Shown one piece after another: positions 26,276 to 36,164 of a DNA stretch of 64,000 bases. The stretch is from Oryzomonas sagensis (GTDB lineage Bacteria > Desulfobacterota > Desulfuromonadia > Geobacterales > Pseudopelobacteraceae): assembly GCF_008802355.1 (NCBI RefSeq), contig NZ_VZRA01000002.1:127709-191708 (forward strand), read 5' to 3'. How positions within the stretch are numbered: position 1 is the first letter of the stretch; each line of letters opens with the position of its first letter. A model generated the notes under the pieces. The model saw nothing but the letters and a program-made list of their open reading frames with translations. It did no database searches and had not been told where the DNA came from. Position numbers and translations under genes: made by a program.

Positions 26276-27478
26276 ATGACAAAGTTAGCGCGTAAACGAA
26301 TCATCATCGCCCTGGGCATCGTCGTGCTCCTCGCGGGGGGCGGTTTTGGGGTCAGGCATTTTTTCTTCGCCAAGCCCAAGGTCACCTATGTCACGGCAAG
26401 CGCAGCCAGGATGGACATCGAGGAAAGTGTCCTGGCCAGCGGCATCCTGAAGGCCTTCAAGACGGTCGCGGTCGGCGCCCAGGTGTCCGGGCAGTTGAAG
26501 ACGTTGCACGTGGCCCTGGGGGACAGGGTCAAGAAGGGGCAGTTGGTGGCAGAGATCGATTCGGTGACCCAGTTGAACTCCCTCAAGGACGCGGAGGCCC
26601 AGGTGGAGAACCTGCGCGCCCAGAAGCGCTCCTCCCAGGCGCTCCTGAAGCAGTACACCCTGGCCTGGCAGCGCCAGAGCCAGATGGCGTCCCAGGACGC
26701 CGCCTCCCATGCGGACCTGGAAAGCGCCCAGGCATCGCTCGACAGTACGCGTCATACCATCGCCTCCCTGGATGCCCAGATCAAGAAGGCGATCATTGCC
26801 GTGGATACGGCCAAGGCCAACCTGGGGTACACCCAGATCAGCGCTCCCATGGACGGGACCGTCATCTCCATCGATACGGACGAAGGGCAGACCGTGGTCT
26901 CCACCCAGTCGGCCACCACCATCATCACCCTGGCCACCCTGGATACCATTACCGTCAAGGCCAAGATCTCGGAAGCGGACGTCATGCGGGTCAAACCGGG
27001 CCTGACGACCTATTTCACCCTGCTGGGGGATGCGGACACGAAATACTACAGTAAATTGCGGGCCATAGAGCCGGGGCCGGTTTCCAGCAGCACCAGCAGC
27101 ACCACCAGTAGCAGCAGTTCCAGCAGCAGTTCGGCGGTCTATTACTACGGCCTGTTCGAAGTTCCCAACCCGGCCAACAAGCTGCGGGTCTCCATGACCG
27201 CACAGGTGTCCATCGTACTGAATGAGGCGAAACACGCCCTCTGCATCCCCTCTTCGGCCCTGGGGGACAAGCTGAAGGACGGCCGCTATACGGTGCGGGT
27301 CCTGAGAAACGATGTGCCCGAGAGCCGTACCATCCGGGTGGGCATCAATAACAGCGTCTACGCACAGGTGCTGGAGGGATTACGGGAGGGGGACAAGGTC
27401 GTGGTGGGGGACAGCACTACCGTGCCGGCGACCACCACCAGCCAGCACCCCGGGCCGCCGCCGGGGGGGAGGCGCTGA
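26276..27478 (+). CDS. macA: MacA-like periplasmic adaptor (HlyD family)
   Basis: A 400-residue membrane-fusion protein. An N-terminal signal anchor ([18 protein letters not shown]) is followed by a lipoyl half-motif ([30 protein letters not shown]), a long coiled-coil hairpin (about residues 95-185), the second lipoyl half ([20 protein letters not shown]) and beta-barrel domains. A serine-rich tract of about 20 residues ([17 protein letters not shown]) interrupts the barrel near residue 275. It bridges MacB and a TolC-like channel. macB starts 2 bp after its stop. Confidence 0.9.
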   Translation: MTKLARKRIIIALGIVVLLAGGGFGVRHFFFAKPKVTYVTASAARMDIEESVLASGILKAFKTVAVGAQVSGQLKTLHVALGDRVKKGQLVAEIDSVTQLNSLKDAEAQVENLRAQKRSSQALLKQYTLAWQRQSQMASQDAASHADLESAQASLDSTRHTIASLDAQIKKAIIAVDTAKANLGYTQISAPMDGTVISIDTDEGQTVVSTQSATTIITLATLDTITVKAKISEADVMRVKPGLTTYFTLLGDADTKYYSKLRAIEPGPVSSSTSSTTSSSSSSSSSAVYYYGLFEVPNPANKLRVSMTAQVSIVLNEAKHALCIPSSALGDKLKDGRYTVRVLRNDVPESRTIRVGINNSVYAQVLEGLREGDKVVVGDSTTVPATTTSQHPGPPPGGRR

Positions 27479-27480
27479 GC

Positions 27481-29439
27481 ATGGACCGGCCATTGCTCGA
27501 ACTCACCGGCCTGGGACGCCGGTTCGTCACCGGCGGGCAGGAGATCCCGGTGCTGAAGGGGATCAACCTCGCCATCCATGCGGGCGAGATGGTCGCCATC
27601 GTCGGCGCCTCCGGCTCGGGAAAGTCCACCCTGATGAATATCCTGGGCTGCCTGGACCGCCCCAGCGAGGGGAGCTATACGGTCAACGGCCAGGAGACCG
27701 GCGCCCTGTCCGGCGATGAGCTGGCCAAGCTGCGCCGGGAATACTTCGGCTTCATCTTCCAGCGCTATCATCTCATGCCGCACCTGAGCGCGACCCAGAA
27801 TACCGAGATTCCGGCGGTCTATTCCGGGGTCAAGAAGGCCCCGCGCCGGGCCCGAGCCCATGAACTGCTGGCCCGCCTCGGTCTCGAGGACCGCTGGGAC
27901 CACCGCCCCAACCAGCTCTCGGGCGGCCAACAGCAGCGGGTGAGTATCGCCCGGGCGCTCATGAACGGGGGCGACGTCATCCTGGCCGACGAGCCGACCG
28001 GTGCCCTGGACAGCAAAAGCGGCCAGGAGATGATGAACATCCTCCACGAACTGCACGGCCGGGGCCACACCATCATCCTGGTCACCCACGACATGCAGGT
28101 GGCGGGCAACGCCGAGCGCATCATCGAGATCAGCGACGGCGAGATCATCCGGGACCAGCCCAACCCGAAGGCACCGGCAAAGGATAAGGCCACCCTGCCG
28201 GAGAAACCCCTTGGGGAGGAGCCGGGCAACCCGCTCCAGGCCCATTGGGGGCGGTTCGCCGAGGCGTTCAAGATGGCCCTCATCGCCATGGCCTCCCACC
28301 GGATGCGGACGCTCCTCACCATGCTGGGCATCATCATCGGCATCACCTCGGTGGTCTCGGTGGTGGCGCTGGGGCAGGGGGCGCGCCAGAAGGTGATCAA
28401 CGACATCAGCTCCATGGGCACCAATGTCATCGATATCTATCCCGGCAACGATTGGGGGGACGAGGACGCCGGCAGCATCTACACCCTGGTCCCGGCCGAT
28501 ATGGAGGCGCTGAAGTCCCAGGTTTACGTGGACAGCGCCACGCCGGGCACCAGCGACAGCGAATTGGTGCGCTACCGCAACATCAAGGCCAGCGCCTCCA
28601 TCAAAGGCGTCGGCGAACAGTACTTCCGCGTGCGCGGCTACGAGATCGCGCAAGGTTCGGCGTTCGATGCCGAGGATGTGAAGCGGCAGGCCCAGGTGGT
28701 GGTGATCGACCAGAACACCAGCAAGAAGTTCTTCGCCAAGGAGGACCCCATCGGCAAGATCCTCTTCCTCGGCGCGCTCCCCTGCCAGGTCATCGGGGTG
28801 ACCAAGGAGAAGGAGAGTCCCTTCGGCAACAATCAGAACCTGGAACTCTGGATGCCCTACAGCGCCGCCATGAGCCGGCTTCTGGGGCAGACCTATTTCA
28901 GCTCCATCACCGTTCGGGTGCGGGAGGGGGTCTCCAACCAGATCGCCGAGCAGAGCATCATCAAGCTGCTCAAACAGCGCCACGGAACCAAGGACTTCTA
29001 TACCAACAGCAGCGACAGCATCCTCAAAACCGTGAAGAAGACCACCGCCACCCTCACCCTGATGATCTCGGCCATTGCCGTGATCTCGCTCATCGTGGGG
29101 GGGATCGGGGTCATGAACATCATGCTGGTCTCGGTCACGGAGCGTACCCATGAGATCGGCATCCGCATGGCGGTGGGCGCCCGGCAGGATGACATCATGC
29201 AGCAGTTCCTCATCGAATCGGTGCTGGTCTGCCTCATCGGCGGCTCCATCGGCATCGTGCTTTCCTATGGCGTGGGGCTGGTCTTCCAGATGTTCGTCAC
29301 GAGCTTTACCATGAAATTTTCCATCTTCTCCATCGTTTCGGCATTTCTCTGTTCATCCCTGATCGGGGTCATGTTCGGCTTCCTGCCGGCGCGCAACGCC
29401 GCCCGGCTCGACCCGATCGAAGCGCTGGCACGGGAGTAA
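27481..29439 (+). CDS. macB: MacB-like ABC transporter, ATPase-permease
   Basis: A 652-residue MacB. The N-terminal ATPase has Walker [19 protein letters not shown], signature [15 protein letters not shown] and Walker [14 protein letters not shown], plus the H-loop VTHD. The C-terminal part has one membrane helix (about residue 270), a large periplasmic domain and three helices ending in [16 protein letters not shown], the MacB/FtsX layout. MacB is a mechanotransmission pump that moves substrates (macrolides, lipopeptides, heme precursors in other species) from the periplasm through TolC. Substrate here unknown. The outer-membrane gene follows 5 bp later. Confidence 0.93.
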   Translation: MDRPLLELTGLGRRFVTGGQEIPVLKGINLAIHAGEMVAIVGASGSGKSTLMNILGCLDRPSEGSYTVNGQETGALSGDELAKLRREYFGFIFQRYHLMPHLSATQNTEIPAVYSGVKKAPRRARAHELLARLGLEDRWDHRPNQLSGGQQQRVSIARALMNGGDVILADEPTGALDSKSGQEMMNILHELHGRGHTIILVTHDMQVAGNAERIIEISDGEIIRDQPNPKAPAKDKATLPEKPLGEEPGNPLQAHWGRFAEAFKMALIAMASHRMRTLLTMLGIIIGITSVVSVVALGQGARQKVINDISSMGTNVIDIYPGNDWGDEDAGSIYTLVPADMEALKSQVYVDSATPGTSDSELVRYRNIKASASIKGVGEQYFRVRGYEIAQGSAFDAEDVKRQAQVVVIDQNTSKKFFAKEDPIGKILFLGALPCQVIGVTKEKESPFGNNQNLELWMPYSAAMSRLLGQTYFSSITVRVREGVSNQIAEQSIIKLLKQRHGTKDFYTNSSDSILKTVKKTTATLTLMISAIAVISLIVGGIGVMNIMLVSVTERTHEIGIRMAVGARQDDIMQQFLIESVLVCLIGGSIGIVLSYGVGLVFQMFVTSFTMKFSIFSIVSAFLCSSLIGVMFGFLPARNAARLDPIEALARE

Positions 29440-29444
29440 CGACC

Positions 29445-30839
29445 ATGATGATCCGATACCGGGCGCTCGCCCTGCTGCTCGCCGCCGTCCTGCTGACGGG
29501 AGGGTGCAGCCTGCTGCCCCGCAGCGACTATACGCCCCCCCAGGTCAGCCTGCCCCGCCAGTGGCAGGGAGAGGCCACCACCGGCACGGCGGTAGCCGAC
29601 GGGAAACAGTGGTGGAAGAGGTTCAACGATCCGCTGCTGAATGAGTTGATCGAGCGGGCGCTCACCACCAACAACGACCTGGCCGCGGCCGCCATCAAGG
29701 TCCGCCGGGCCCAGCTCACCGCCCGGCTGACCAACACCAACCTGACCCCCTCCGTAAGCGTTACGGGGAACAGCAGCATCAGCCGCGACCTGAAGAACCA
29801 TGCCGACACCCAGACCCATAGCGTGACCGGGTCGCTCAGCTACGAGGTGGACCTGTGGGGGAGGCTTGACGCCACGCGGGACGCCAGCCGCTGGGAGGCC
29901 GAGGCCACGGAGGTGGACCGGCGGAGCACGGCCTTGTCGCTCATCGGCACCACGGCGGCGGATTACTGGCAGGTCGCCTACCTGAACCAGCTCATCACCC
30001 TCGGCGAGGCGAGCATCGCCTATGCGGAAAAGAGTCTGGAACAGGTGGAGGTGAAATACCGTGCCGGCGCCGTTTCCAGCCTGGACCTGGTCCAGGCCCG
30101 GCAGGCCGTGGCCACCCAGAAGGCCGACCTCGCCTCGCTCCTGCGCCAGCGGGCCGAGGCGCGCAACGCCCTGGCGATCCTGTTCGACCAGGCGCCGGAG
30201 AACAGCGTGCCTGAGCGCACGGCGTTGCCGGACGGCCCGTTGCCGGCCGTGGCGGCAGGCCTGCCGGCCAGCCTGTTGGGCCAACGTCCCGATGTGCACG
30301 CCGCCGAGCTGCGCCTCAAGGAATACCTGGCAAACGTGGACAGCACCCGGGCCAGCTACTACCCGGCGCTCACCCTGACCGGCAGCCTGGGGAGCAGCAG
30401 CACCAGCTTGGCGAATGTGCTGCAGAACCCGGTCGCCGCCCTGGGCGCCGGCCTGACCCTGCCGTTTCTCCAGTGGAACACCATGCAGTTGAACGTGAAG
30501 ATCTCGGAGACGCAGTACGAACAGGCGGTGGTCTCCTTCCGGCAGACCCTGTACGCCGCCCTGAGCGACGTGGAGAACGCCCTGGCGGGGCGCACCCAGT
30601 ACGAAGCGGAGGGGAAACGGTTGGAAGAGGCGCTGGCGCTGGCGCAGCGGTCCGAGGAGTTGGCCGGAATCCGCTACCGCGCCGGCTATACCGCGGTGCA
30701 ACTCTGGCTGGATGCCCAGGAGAGCCGGCGCAGCGCCGAGAAGAGCCTGGCGGCGAACCGCCTGAACCGGCTCAAGAACCTGATGACGCTTTATCAGGCC
30801 TTGGGCGGGGAAACGGGGACGGTCGCGCAGGGGCACTAG
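29445..30839 (+). CDS. Outer-membrane efflux lipoprotein (NodT/TolC family)
   Basis: A 464-residue outer-membrane channel. It begins with a lipobox (LLTGGCSLLPR), followed by the typical WQGE...WWKRFNDPLLNELIERALTTNNDLAAAAIKVRRA, GSLSYEVDLWGRLDATRDASRWEAEA, and the second structural repeat YRAGAVSSLDLVQARQAVATQKADLA with LLGQRPDVHAAELRLKEYLANVDSTRASYYPALTLTGS. This is the NodT-type OMF family. With MacA and MacB it completes a tripartite pump encoded as one operon. Confidence 0.92.
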   Translation: MMIRYRALALLLAAVLLTGGCSLLPRSDYTPPQVSLPRQWQGEATTGTAVADGKQWWKRFNDPLLNELIERALTTNNDLAAAAIKVRRAQLTARLTNTNLTPSVSVTGNSSISRDLKNHADTQTHSVTGSLSYEVDLWGRLDATRDASRWEAEATEVDRRSTALSLIGTTAADYWQVAYLNQLITLGEASIAYAEKSLEQVEVKYRAGAVSSLDLVQARQAVATQKADLASLLRQRAEARNALAILFDQAPENSVPERTALPDGPLPAVAAGLPASLLGQRPDVHAAELRLKEYLANVDSTRASYYPALTLTGSLGSSSTSLANVLQNPVAALGAGLTLPFLQWNTMQLNVKISETQYEQAVVSFRQTLYAALSDVENALAGRTQYEAEGKRLEEALALAQRSEELAGIRYRAGYTAVQLWLDAQESRRSAEKSLAANRLNRLKNLMTLYQALGGETGTVAQGH

Positions 30840-30910
30840 ACCTGGAGAATACCGGTCCACGAAAAGCACGAACGTCGATAAGGAGAGCAACTGTCAAAAC
30901 GTCACAGGCT

Positions 30911-31029
30911 CTCTCTCACAAAGTTCACGGAGGCACCGAGAAAAGCTGTAAAACATTTTTGGTAAAGCCATCATCAAGAGCGTTGATTTTCACGTGCCTT
31001 GTCTCTGGTGTCCTCCGTGCCTCTGTGAG
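30911..31029. repeat. Dispersed CACAGAG-type inverted repeat, copy 2
   Basis: CTCTCACAAAGTTCACGGAGG on the left is mirrored by CCTCCGTGCCTCTGTGAG on the right (31012-31029), about 80 bp apart. It lies between the convergent efflux operon and hybrid kinase and may serve as a bidirectional end of transcription. Confidence 0.7.
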
Positions 31030-31078
31030 CGGGTGGGAGAACAGCTTTTATTAAACTGCAGCACATGCCTTTTCCAGG

Positions 31079-33499
31079 TTACATCTCCCGTAGAGCCTCC
31101 CTCAGCGCCGATAACCGGTAGGGTTTCTGGATGAAGCCCGCCAGCCCCTTGCCCGCAAACTTCTGGGTAACCTCCTGCTCATTGTAGCCGCTGGACATGA
31201 TCACCTTGACATCGGGCCTTATACGCCTGAGCTCGCGGAAACACTGCTCGCCGTTCATGTGCGGCATGGTCAGGTCGAGAAGGACGAAGGCGATGTCGGG
31301 GATCTCTTTGAAGAGGGCTACCGCCTCCCTGCCGTCCCTGGCGGTGGTGGTGCTGAAACCCAGCTCTTCAAGCAGTTCCGACCCGATGCCGAGGATGGTC
31401 TCATCGTCATCCACGAGCAGGACCTTTCCCTCACCATGCCAGTCGTCTCGGCTGCTGTCGTGACCGGCCGGTTCGGCAGGGCGGCTGGCGGCAGGCAGCA
31501 GAATCTTGAAGGTGGTCCCTCTGCCCGGCTCGGTGTAGATTTTGATGGCGCCCTTGTGGCCCCGCAGAATGCCGAGGACGGCGGCCATGCCGAGGCCGCG
31601 GCCGGTAAACTTGGTGGTGAAAAAGGGGTCGAAGATCTTGGCGAGGGTCTCTTTGTCCATGCCGCAGCCGGTGTCGGCAATTTCCAGGTAGACATAGGGC
31701 CCTTCGGTGATGTCTTCATCGAGCCACGTGTCTTTTAAATAACCGGCATCACAGTCCATGCAACCGGTGGTGACGGCGATGACGCCGCTTGTATCGCCGA
31801 TGGCTTCGGAGGCGTTGATAATCAGGTTCATGATTATCTGGCGCATCTGGGTAGTGTCGGCCTCCACGAGCGGCAGGTCCTTGGCGAGGTTGAGACGTAA
31901 TAGGGCGTTCTTGGAGATGGATACCTCAAGCATGTGCAGCATCTCCGTCAGAAGGGAATTCACGTTGATGTGCTCGACAACGAATTTTCCCTTGCCCGAG
32001 TAGGCGAGCATTTGCTTGGCGAGGTCGGCCGCCTGGGCGGCGGCATTCTCTATCCGGTGCAGATTCTCGACGGCGGGGGATTCGGTGGTGATGCGCATCA
32101 AGGCCAGATCGGCATTGCCCATGATGGTCATCAGGATGTTGTTGAAGTCGTGGGCGATGCCGCCGGCCAATACCCCCAGGCTCTCGAGTTTCTGGGCGTG
32201 GAGGAGTTGCTGTTCCAACTTCAGACGCTCGCTTTCCACCCTTTTCCGGTCCTCGATGTTTCTCGATATGGCTATGATTCCCTTGATATGGGGGTTGGAA
32301 AGCTGGTTGCAGGCGCACCATTCCACCCAGGTGTAGCTGCCATCCTTGTTCCTGTACCGGTACTGCACGTTTGCGATCTTCTCCGGGTTTTTCAGGAGTT
32401 CGTTGAAGACGTGATCGACGCGCTCCCGGTCTTCCGGGTGGGCGAGATCAAGGGGCGTAAGCCCCAACATATCGTCTTGAGTATACCCGTGAATTCGTTC
32501 GGCCGAGGGCGAGTTGTATGCAAAAGCTCCATCTTTACCGATAATACTGATGATGTCGGGTGACAGGGACATAATGCTGCGGAAGCGCTCCTCGCTCCCC
32601 GAGAGTTCCCGGGTTTTATTGGAAACGGCTCTCTTCAGCAACCTCAACCACACCAGCAGCCCGGCCACGAGGGCGGCAATCACCAGGGCCGAATAGCCCA
32701 CATATCGGACGTACGGCGAAGCGCTTATGGGTATCCCCAGCCATTTTTTATCGATGGCGCGGTATTCGGCAGGCGTGATGTCGGCAAAACCTTTCTCGAC
32801 CACGGCCAGCAGATTGTTCCGGCCCTTGGGCACCGCACGGTGAAACTCGCCGCTGTAAAGCGGTGCCGTCTCCCGAAACTGATCCTGTATCCCCATTTTG
32901 TTCAAATGATATAAAGCCGGCGGGCGGTCGACGGTAAATACCTTCACCTTGCCGTCATGGGCCGCCTCAATGATCTTCTCGTAACTGGGGTATTCCACGA
33001 TGTTGGTGACGCCATGTTTCCTGAGAACGTCAAGGACATTGCCGCCGGCCTTGGCGGCAACCATGAATCCCCTGGCGTCGTCAGGCCCGCTGATGCCGGA
33101 GATATCCTTGTGGAAAAACAGCGGTACGGGGATAACCGCGTAGGGCTTGGTAAAGTCATATATTTTCTCGCGCTTCTCGTTGCGGAAGATCGTATCGATC
33201 ACATCGAACTCGCCCGCGTCCATTCTGCGTTGGGCATCGCTCCAGTCGGTTCCGGTCAGTTCAACATGGATTCCGGTTCTCTTCTCCCAAAGGTGCCACT
33301 GGTCAACGGTAATGCCTTTCAATTGCCCCTGGTCGCCTTTGAAGACATACGGCGGGTAATTGTTGTCCATGACAACGCGGATTGATGCGGGGGAGGCGGC
33401 GGAATTCCGCTGGGATGAGGCAATGCAGGTGGAAGCGGCAAGCAAAAAGGTTGATAATGCAAAGAATCGCAGCACGTAAGACGCAATGGGGATGATCAT
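31079..33499 (-). CDS. Hybrid sensor histidine kinase with periplasmic solute-binding domain
   Basis: An 806-residue kinase. In order: signal peptide; a bacterial extracellular solute-binding family 3 domain (about 35-275: IRVVMDNNYPPYVFKGDQGQLKG to DKKWLGIP); a membrane helix (about 285-305); PAS (about 330-440); HisKA (LGVLAGGIAHDFNNILMTIMG); HATPase (MNLIINASEAIG, GCGMDKETLAKIFDPFFTTK); and a C-terminal receiver (VLLVDDDETILGIG, phospho-acceptor in VLLDLTMPHMNGEQ, IQKPYR). The binding domain should sense an amino acid or similar ligand. The start is uncertain: ATG 33499, or GTG 33508 closer to an AGGAGG. No output regulator is adjacent. Confidence 0.88.
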   Translation of the reverse strand: MIIPIASYVLRFFALSTFLLAASTCIASSQRNSAASPASIRVVMDNNYPPYVFKGDQGQLKGITVDQWHLWEKRTGIHVELTGTDWSDAQRRMDAGEFDVIDTIFRNEKREKIYDFTKPYAVIPVPLFFHKDISGISGPDDARGFMVAAKAGGNVLDVLRKHGVTNIVEYPSYEKIIEAAHDGKVKVFTVDRPPALYHLNKMGIQDQFRETAPLYSGEFHRAVPKGRNNLLAVVEKGFADITPAEYRAIDKKWLGIPISASPYVRYVGYSALVIAALVAGLLVWLRLLKRAVSNKTRELSGSEERFRSIMSLSPDIISIIGKDGAFAYNSPSAERIHGYTQDDMLGLTPLDLAHPEDRERVDHVFNELLKNPEKIANVQYRYRNKDGSYTWVEWCACNQLSNPHIKGIIAISRNIEDRKRVESERLKLEQQLLHAQKLESLGVLAGGIAHDFNNILMTIMGNADLALMRITTESPAVENLHRIENAAAQAADLAKQMLAYSGKGKFVVEHINVNSLLTEMLHMLEVSISKNALLRLNLAKDLPLVEADTTQMRQIIMNLIINASEAIGDTSGVIAVTTGCMDCDAGYLKDTWLDEDITEGPYVYLEIADTGCGMDKETLAKIFDPFFTTKFTGRGLGMAAVLGILRGHKGAIKIYTEPGRGTTFKILLPAASRPAEPAGHDSSRDDWHGEGKVLLVDDDETILGIGSELLEELGFSTTTARDGREAVALFKEIPDIAFVLLDLTMPHMNGEQCFRELRRIRPDVKVIMSSGYNEQEVTQKFAGKGLAGFIQKPYRLSALREALREM

Positions 33500-33730
33500 G
33501 GAGTTCACACGCCTCCTGGAGAATGTCGTTGCATGGCATGATTCCGGGTCGTTACGCTCAAAACGCGCCATATCTCGACAGGGTGGACAAACCGGCACCA
33601 TTTTGTCTGCCGCTGTCGACAAACATTACCCCAGTGAGCGAAAAAATAACAATAATTTAATAATAAGACGGCCGTTGGGGGGCAAAGCAACAGGACACAG
33701 AGGAGATGACGGAGCCCATGCCCTCCGTGA

Positions 33731-34537
33731 TCAGCGCTGGACGAATGCGAAGCTGCCCCCCAGGGCGGTGTAGGCGTCCATCATCCTGCCCAGCCCCTTC
33801 TTCTCCGCATCCGTGATCGCCCGCACCCGCTCGTCCGATTTCCCGATACAGGTGAGCGTCGCCTTGCGTGCCTTGATCAGGGCGCGCATGGCGTCGTAGG
33901 AGAGTTGATCCACCGGGGTGTCGAAATATTCGGCCACCTTGCCGGGGGACTTCTCCTGCTTGATGGCCGTGGCCGGTATGGTGAAGGTCTTGGCGTCCGC
34001 CTTGATCCTGAAGGCGGTTATGTCCAGAGCCCGTTTGCCCACGGACTGGATGCAGAACTTGGGCCAGACGCTCCCGGACACCTCCACCAGGTAGAGGAAA
34101 AGCCCTTCGCTGAATCTGTCCCGAGGGGTTGATTCATCCAGATAGCGCAAGGGGCTCTGGGTCGTGTCCGCCTCTTTCCTGATGCCGGGCAATTTGCGGG
34201 CGCGGGGGTTGGAGGCCAGCAGCTTCCGCAACTCCTCGTATTCCGCCGAGTCTTTGGGCGCCTTGCTCAGTTGCAGGTGCGCCGTGGAGTAGTCCCCCTG
34301 GCTCACCGCATCGCGGACGGCATCCGTGACCGATTTGGAGGTGGCCTTGGATATGATGTCCGCCTTTTCCGACTCGGAGACGATGACCGCAGGTTCTTTC
34401 TTCTTGTCGGACTGGAGCGTCGAAGAGTCGCCTTTGAAAAAATGGTTGAGGGCGAAGAACAGGAGGGGGGACAGGAGTACGATGCCGACAAAGATGATCG
34501 TGTAGCGGGTTTCCTCGGGCAGCGGTTTCTTGAACAT
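33731..34537 (-). CDS. Membrane-anchored protein of unknown function
   Basis: A 268-residue protein with a short cytoplasmic head (MFKKPLPEETRY), one membrane helix (TIIFVGIVLLSPLLFFALNHFF) and an external region of about 230 residues. A helical stretch (SEKADIISKATSKSVTDAVRDAVSQGDY) precedes a mixed domain with LFLYLVEVSGSVWPKFCIQSVGKRALDI. Two cysteines (FCIQ and LTCIGK) could pair. GAAGGAACCGGTA precedes the ATG. I do not recognise a family. It is followed by the hybrid kinase on the same strand after about 230 bp. Confidence 0.7.
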   Translation of the reverse strand: MFKKPLPEETRYTIIFVGIVLLSPLLFFALNHFFKGDSSTLQSDKKKEPAVIVSESEKADIISKATSKSVTDAVRDAVSQGDYSTAHLQLSKAPKDSAEYEELRKLLASNPRARKLPGIRKEADTTQSPLRYLDESTPRDRFSEGLFLYLVEVSGSVWPKFCIQSVGKRALDITAFRIKADAKTFTIPATAIKQEKSPGKVAEYFDTPVDQLSYDAMRALIKARKATLTCIGKSDERVRAITDAEKKGLGRMMDAYTALGGSFAFVQR

Positions 34538-34684
34538 TACCGGTTCCTTCTTTGCGGAAGATGGTCACACGTTCAACTGGTTATACGCTTAATGAAAAAA
34601 ATATCCAGAGGAATGGGGGAGGGGAGGGACGGTCCCGGCAGGCTCAAAGACCTTCTCCAATCTTGCGGAGCGCCTCGTTGGCCG

Positions 34685-34710
34685 CCCCCCCCAGCCTTTG
34701 GCCGGGGGGG
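34685..34710. repeat. G/C-run hairpin downstream of DUF1015 gene
   Basis: CCCCCC-CAGCC-TTT-GGCC-GGGGGGG is a near-perfect hairpin with homopolymer arms just after the DUF1015 gene (minus strand). There is no T-run, so a Rho-independent terminator is doubtful; it may stabilise the 3' end. Confidence 0.4.
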
Positions 34711-34753
34711 AAATAATCGGGATGGGGCCGCCTTCCCGGAGGGGGGCAGCCCG

Positions 34754-35995
34754 TCAGGAAAGCAGGTGCACGAAGAGGCCGCTCCGCAGTTTGGGCTCGA
34801 ACCAGGTGGATTTGGGGGGCATGATCCGGTCCTGGTCGGCCAGTTCGATCAGCTCGCGGATCGAGGTCGGGTAGAGGGAGAAGGCCACGGCGTACTCGCC
34901 CGAATCCACCAGCTTCACCAGTTCATCGTTTCCCCTGATGCCGCCGACAAAATGGATGCGTTTGTCGGTGCGGGGATTGCCGATGCCCAGGATGGGGTCG
35001 AGCAGGCGGTCCTGGAGAATCGACACGTCCAGGCGGCCGACCGTGTCCGACTCGTCCACGATGGTGTCGCGGGCGTGGAGTTGATACCAGCGGCCATCCA
35101 GATACATGCCGAACTGATGGCGCTCGCACGGTATGACCGGCACCGGGGAAGGGAGGAGCGTGAAAGCCTCCTCCACCCGGGCCAGGAATTCGGCCGCAGT
35201 CCGGCCGTTCAAATCCTTGACGGCACGATTGTAAGGCATGATGTTGAGCTGGGTTTCGGGGAAGATGACGGTGAGGAAGACGTTGTACTCCTCCCGGCCG
35301 GTATGGCCCGGATTCTTCTCCCGGCGCAGTTCGCGCACCCGGCCGGCAGCGGCGCTGCGGTGATGGCCATCGGCCACGTACAGGCGGGGAATGGCGGCGA
35401 ACAGGCCGGTCAGCCGGCCGATGAGCGTCTGGTCGGCGACGATCCAGAGGGTGTGGCTCACGCCGTCGTCGGTGGTGAAATCGTATTCGGGGGGCGCGGC
35501 CGTAATCCCCGAGATGATGGTCTCGATCTCTGCGCTGGAGCGGGAGAGGTAGAAGACCGGCTCGTCGTTGGCGTCCAGGCAGTCGATGTGCCTGACCCGG
35601 TCATCCTCCTTGTCGGCCCTGGTGAGCTCGTGCTTCTTGATGACGCCGGACTGATAGTCGTCCACGCTGGTGCAGACCACCAGACCGGTCTGGGTGATCT
35701 CCCCCATACGCTGGCGGTAGACGTAGAAGCATTCCCGGTCGTCCTGGACCAGGATGCCGCGCCGGATGAATTCTGCCAGGTTTTTCCTTCCCTGCACATA
35801 GACCGGCTCGTCGTGAGGGTCGGTCCCGGCGGCAAGGTCGATCTCGGGCCGGGAGACGTGCAGGAAACTGGCGGGGTTGCCGGCCGCCATCTGGCGGGCC
35901 TCTGCCACGTTCATTACGTCATAGGGGAGGGCCGCTACCTTGTCGGCCAGATCTTTGGGGGGGCGCAGTGCCCGGAACGGTTTGATGAATGCCAT
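34754..35995 (-). CDS. DUF1015-family protein
   Basis: A 413-residue cytoplasmic protein: IKPFRALRPPKDLADKVAALPYDVMNVAEAR at the N-terminus, PASFLHVSRPEIDL, then LYVADGHHRSAAAGRV in the centre and RLDVSILQDRLLDPILGI late. These are the signature blocks of DUF1015 (PF06245-like), of uncertain function; the ADGHHR motif looks catalytic. I recall reports of serine-kinase-type activity in this family but cannot confirm them here. GAGG lies 7 nt before the ATG. It appears to be transcribed alone, with a REP-like repeat upstream. Confidence 0.8.
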   Translation of the reverse strand: MAFIKPFRALRPPKDLADKVAALPYDVMNVAEARQMAAGNPASFLHVSRPEIDLAAGTDPHDEPVYVQGRKNLAEFIRRGILVQDDRECFYVYRQRMGEITQTGLVVCTSVDDYQSGVIKKHELTRADKEDDRVRHIDCLDANDEPVFYLSRSSAEIETIISGITAAPPEYDFTTDDGVSHTLWIVADQTLIGRLTGLFAAIPRLYVADGHHRSAAAGRVRELRREKNPGHTGREEYNVFLTVIFPETQLNIMPYNRAVKDLNGRTAAEFLARVEEAFTLLPSPVPVIPCERHQFGMYLDGRWYQLHARDTIVDESDTVGRLDVSILQDRLLDPILGIGNPRTDKRIHFVGGIRGNDELVKLVDSGEYAVAFSLYPTSIRELIELADQDRIMPPKSTWFEPKLRSGLFVHLLS

Positions 35996-36030
35996 GGTAA
36001 AACCTCGTGGTCGTAGTCTGAATCAGTGAT

Positions 36031-36130
36031 CCCCTCACCCGGCCTTCGGCCACCCTCTCCCCGTGGAAGAGGGCAGAGGGATATTCCTTCTCCCGGCGGG
36101 AGAAGGTGCCCCAAAGGGGCGGATGAGGGG
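36031..36130. repeat. 100-bp REP/MITE-like palindromic repeat
   Basis: CCCCTCACCCGGCCTTCGGC at the left and GGGGCGGATGAGGGG at the right are inverted versions of one another, with inner CTCTCCC/GGGAGAAGG arms. This CCTCACCC...GGGTGAGG type of element is widespread in bacterial intergenic DNA. It sits between the NlpC/P60 and DUF1015 genes. Confidence 0.75.
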
Positions 36131-36164
36131 GCTTTCGGCTTGCTGCTGAAAGCTTGTTCTGAGC

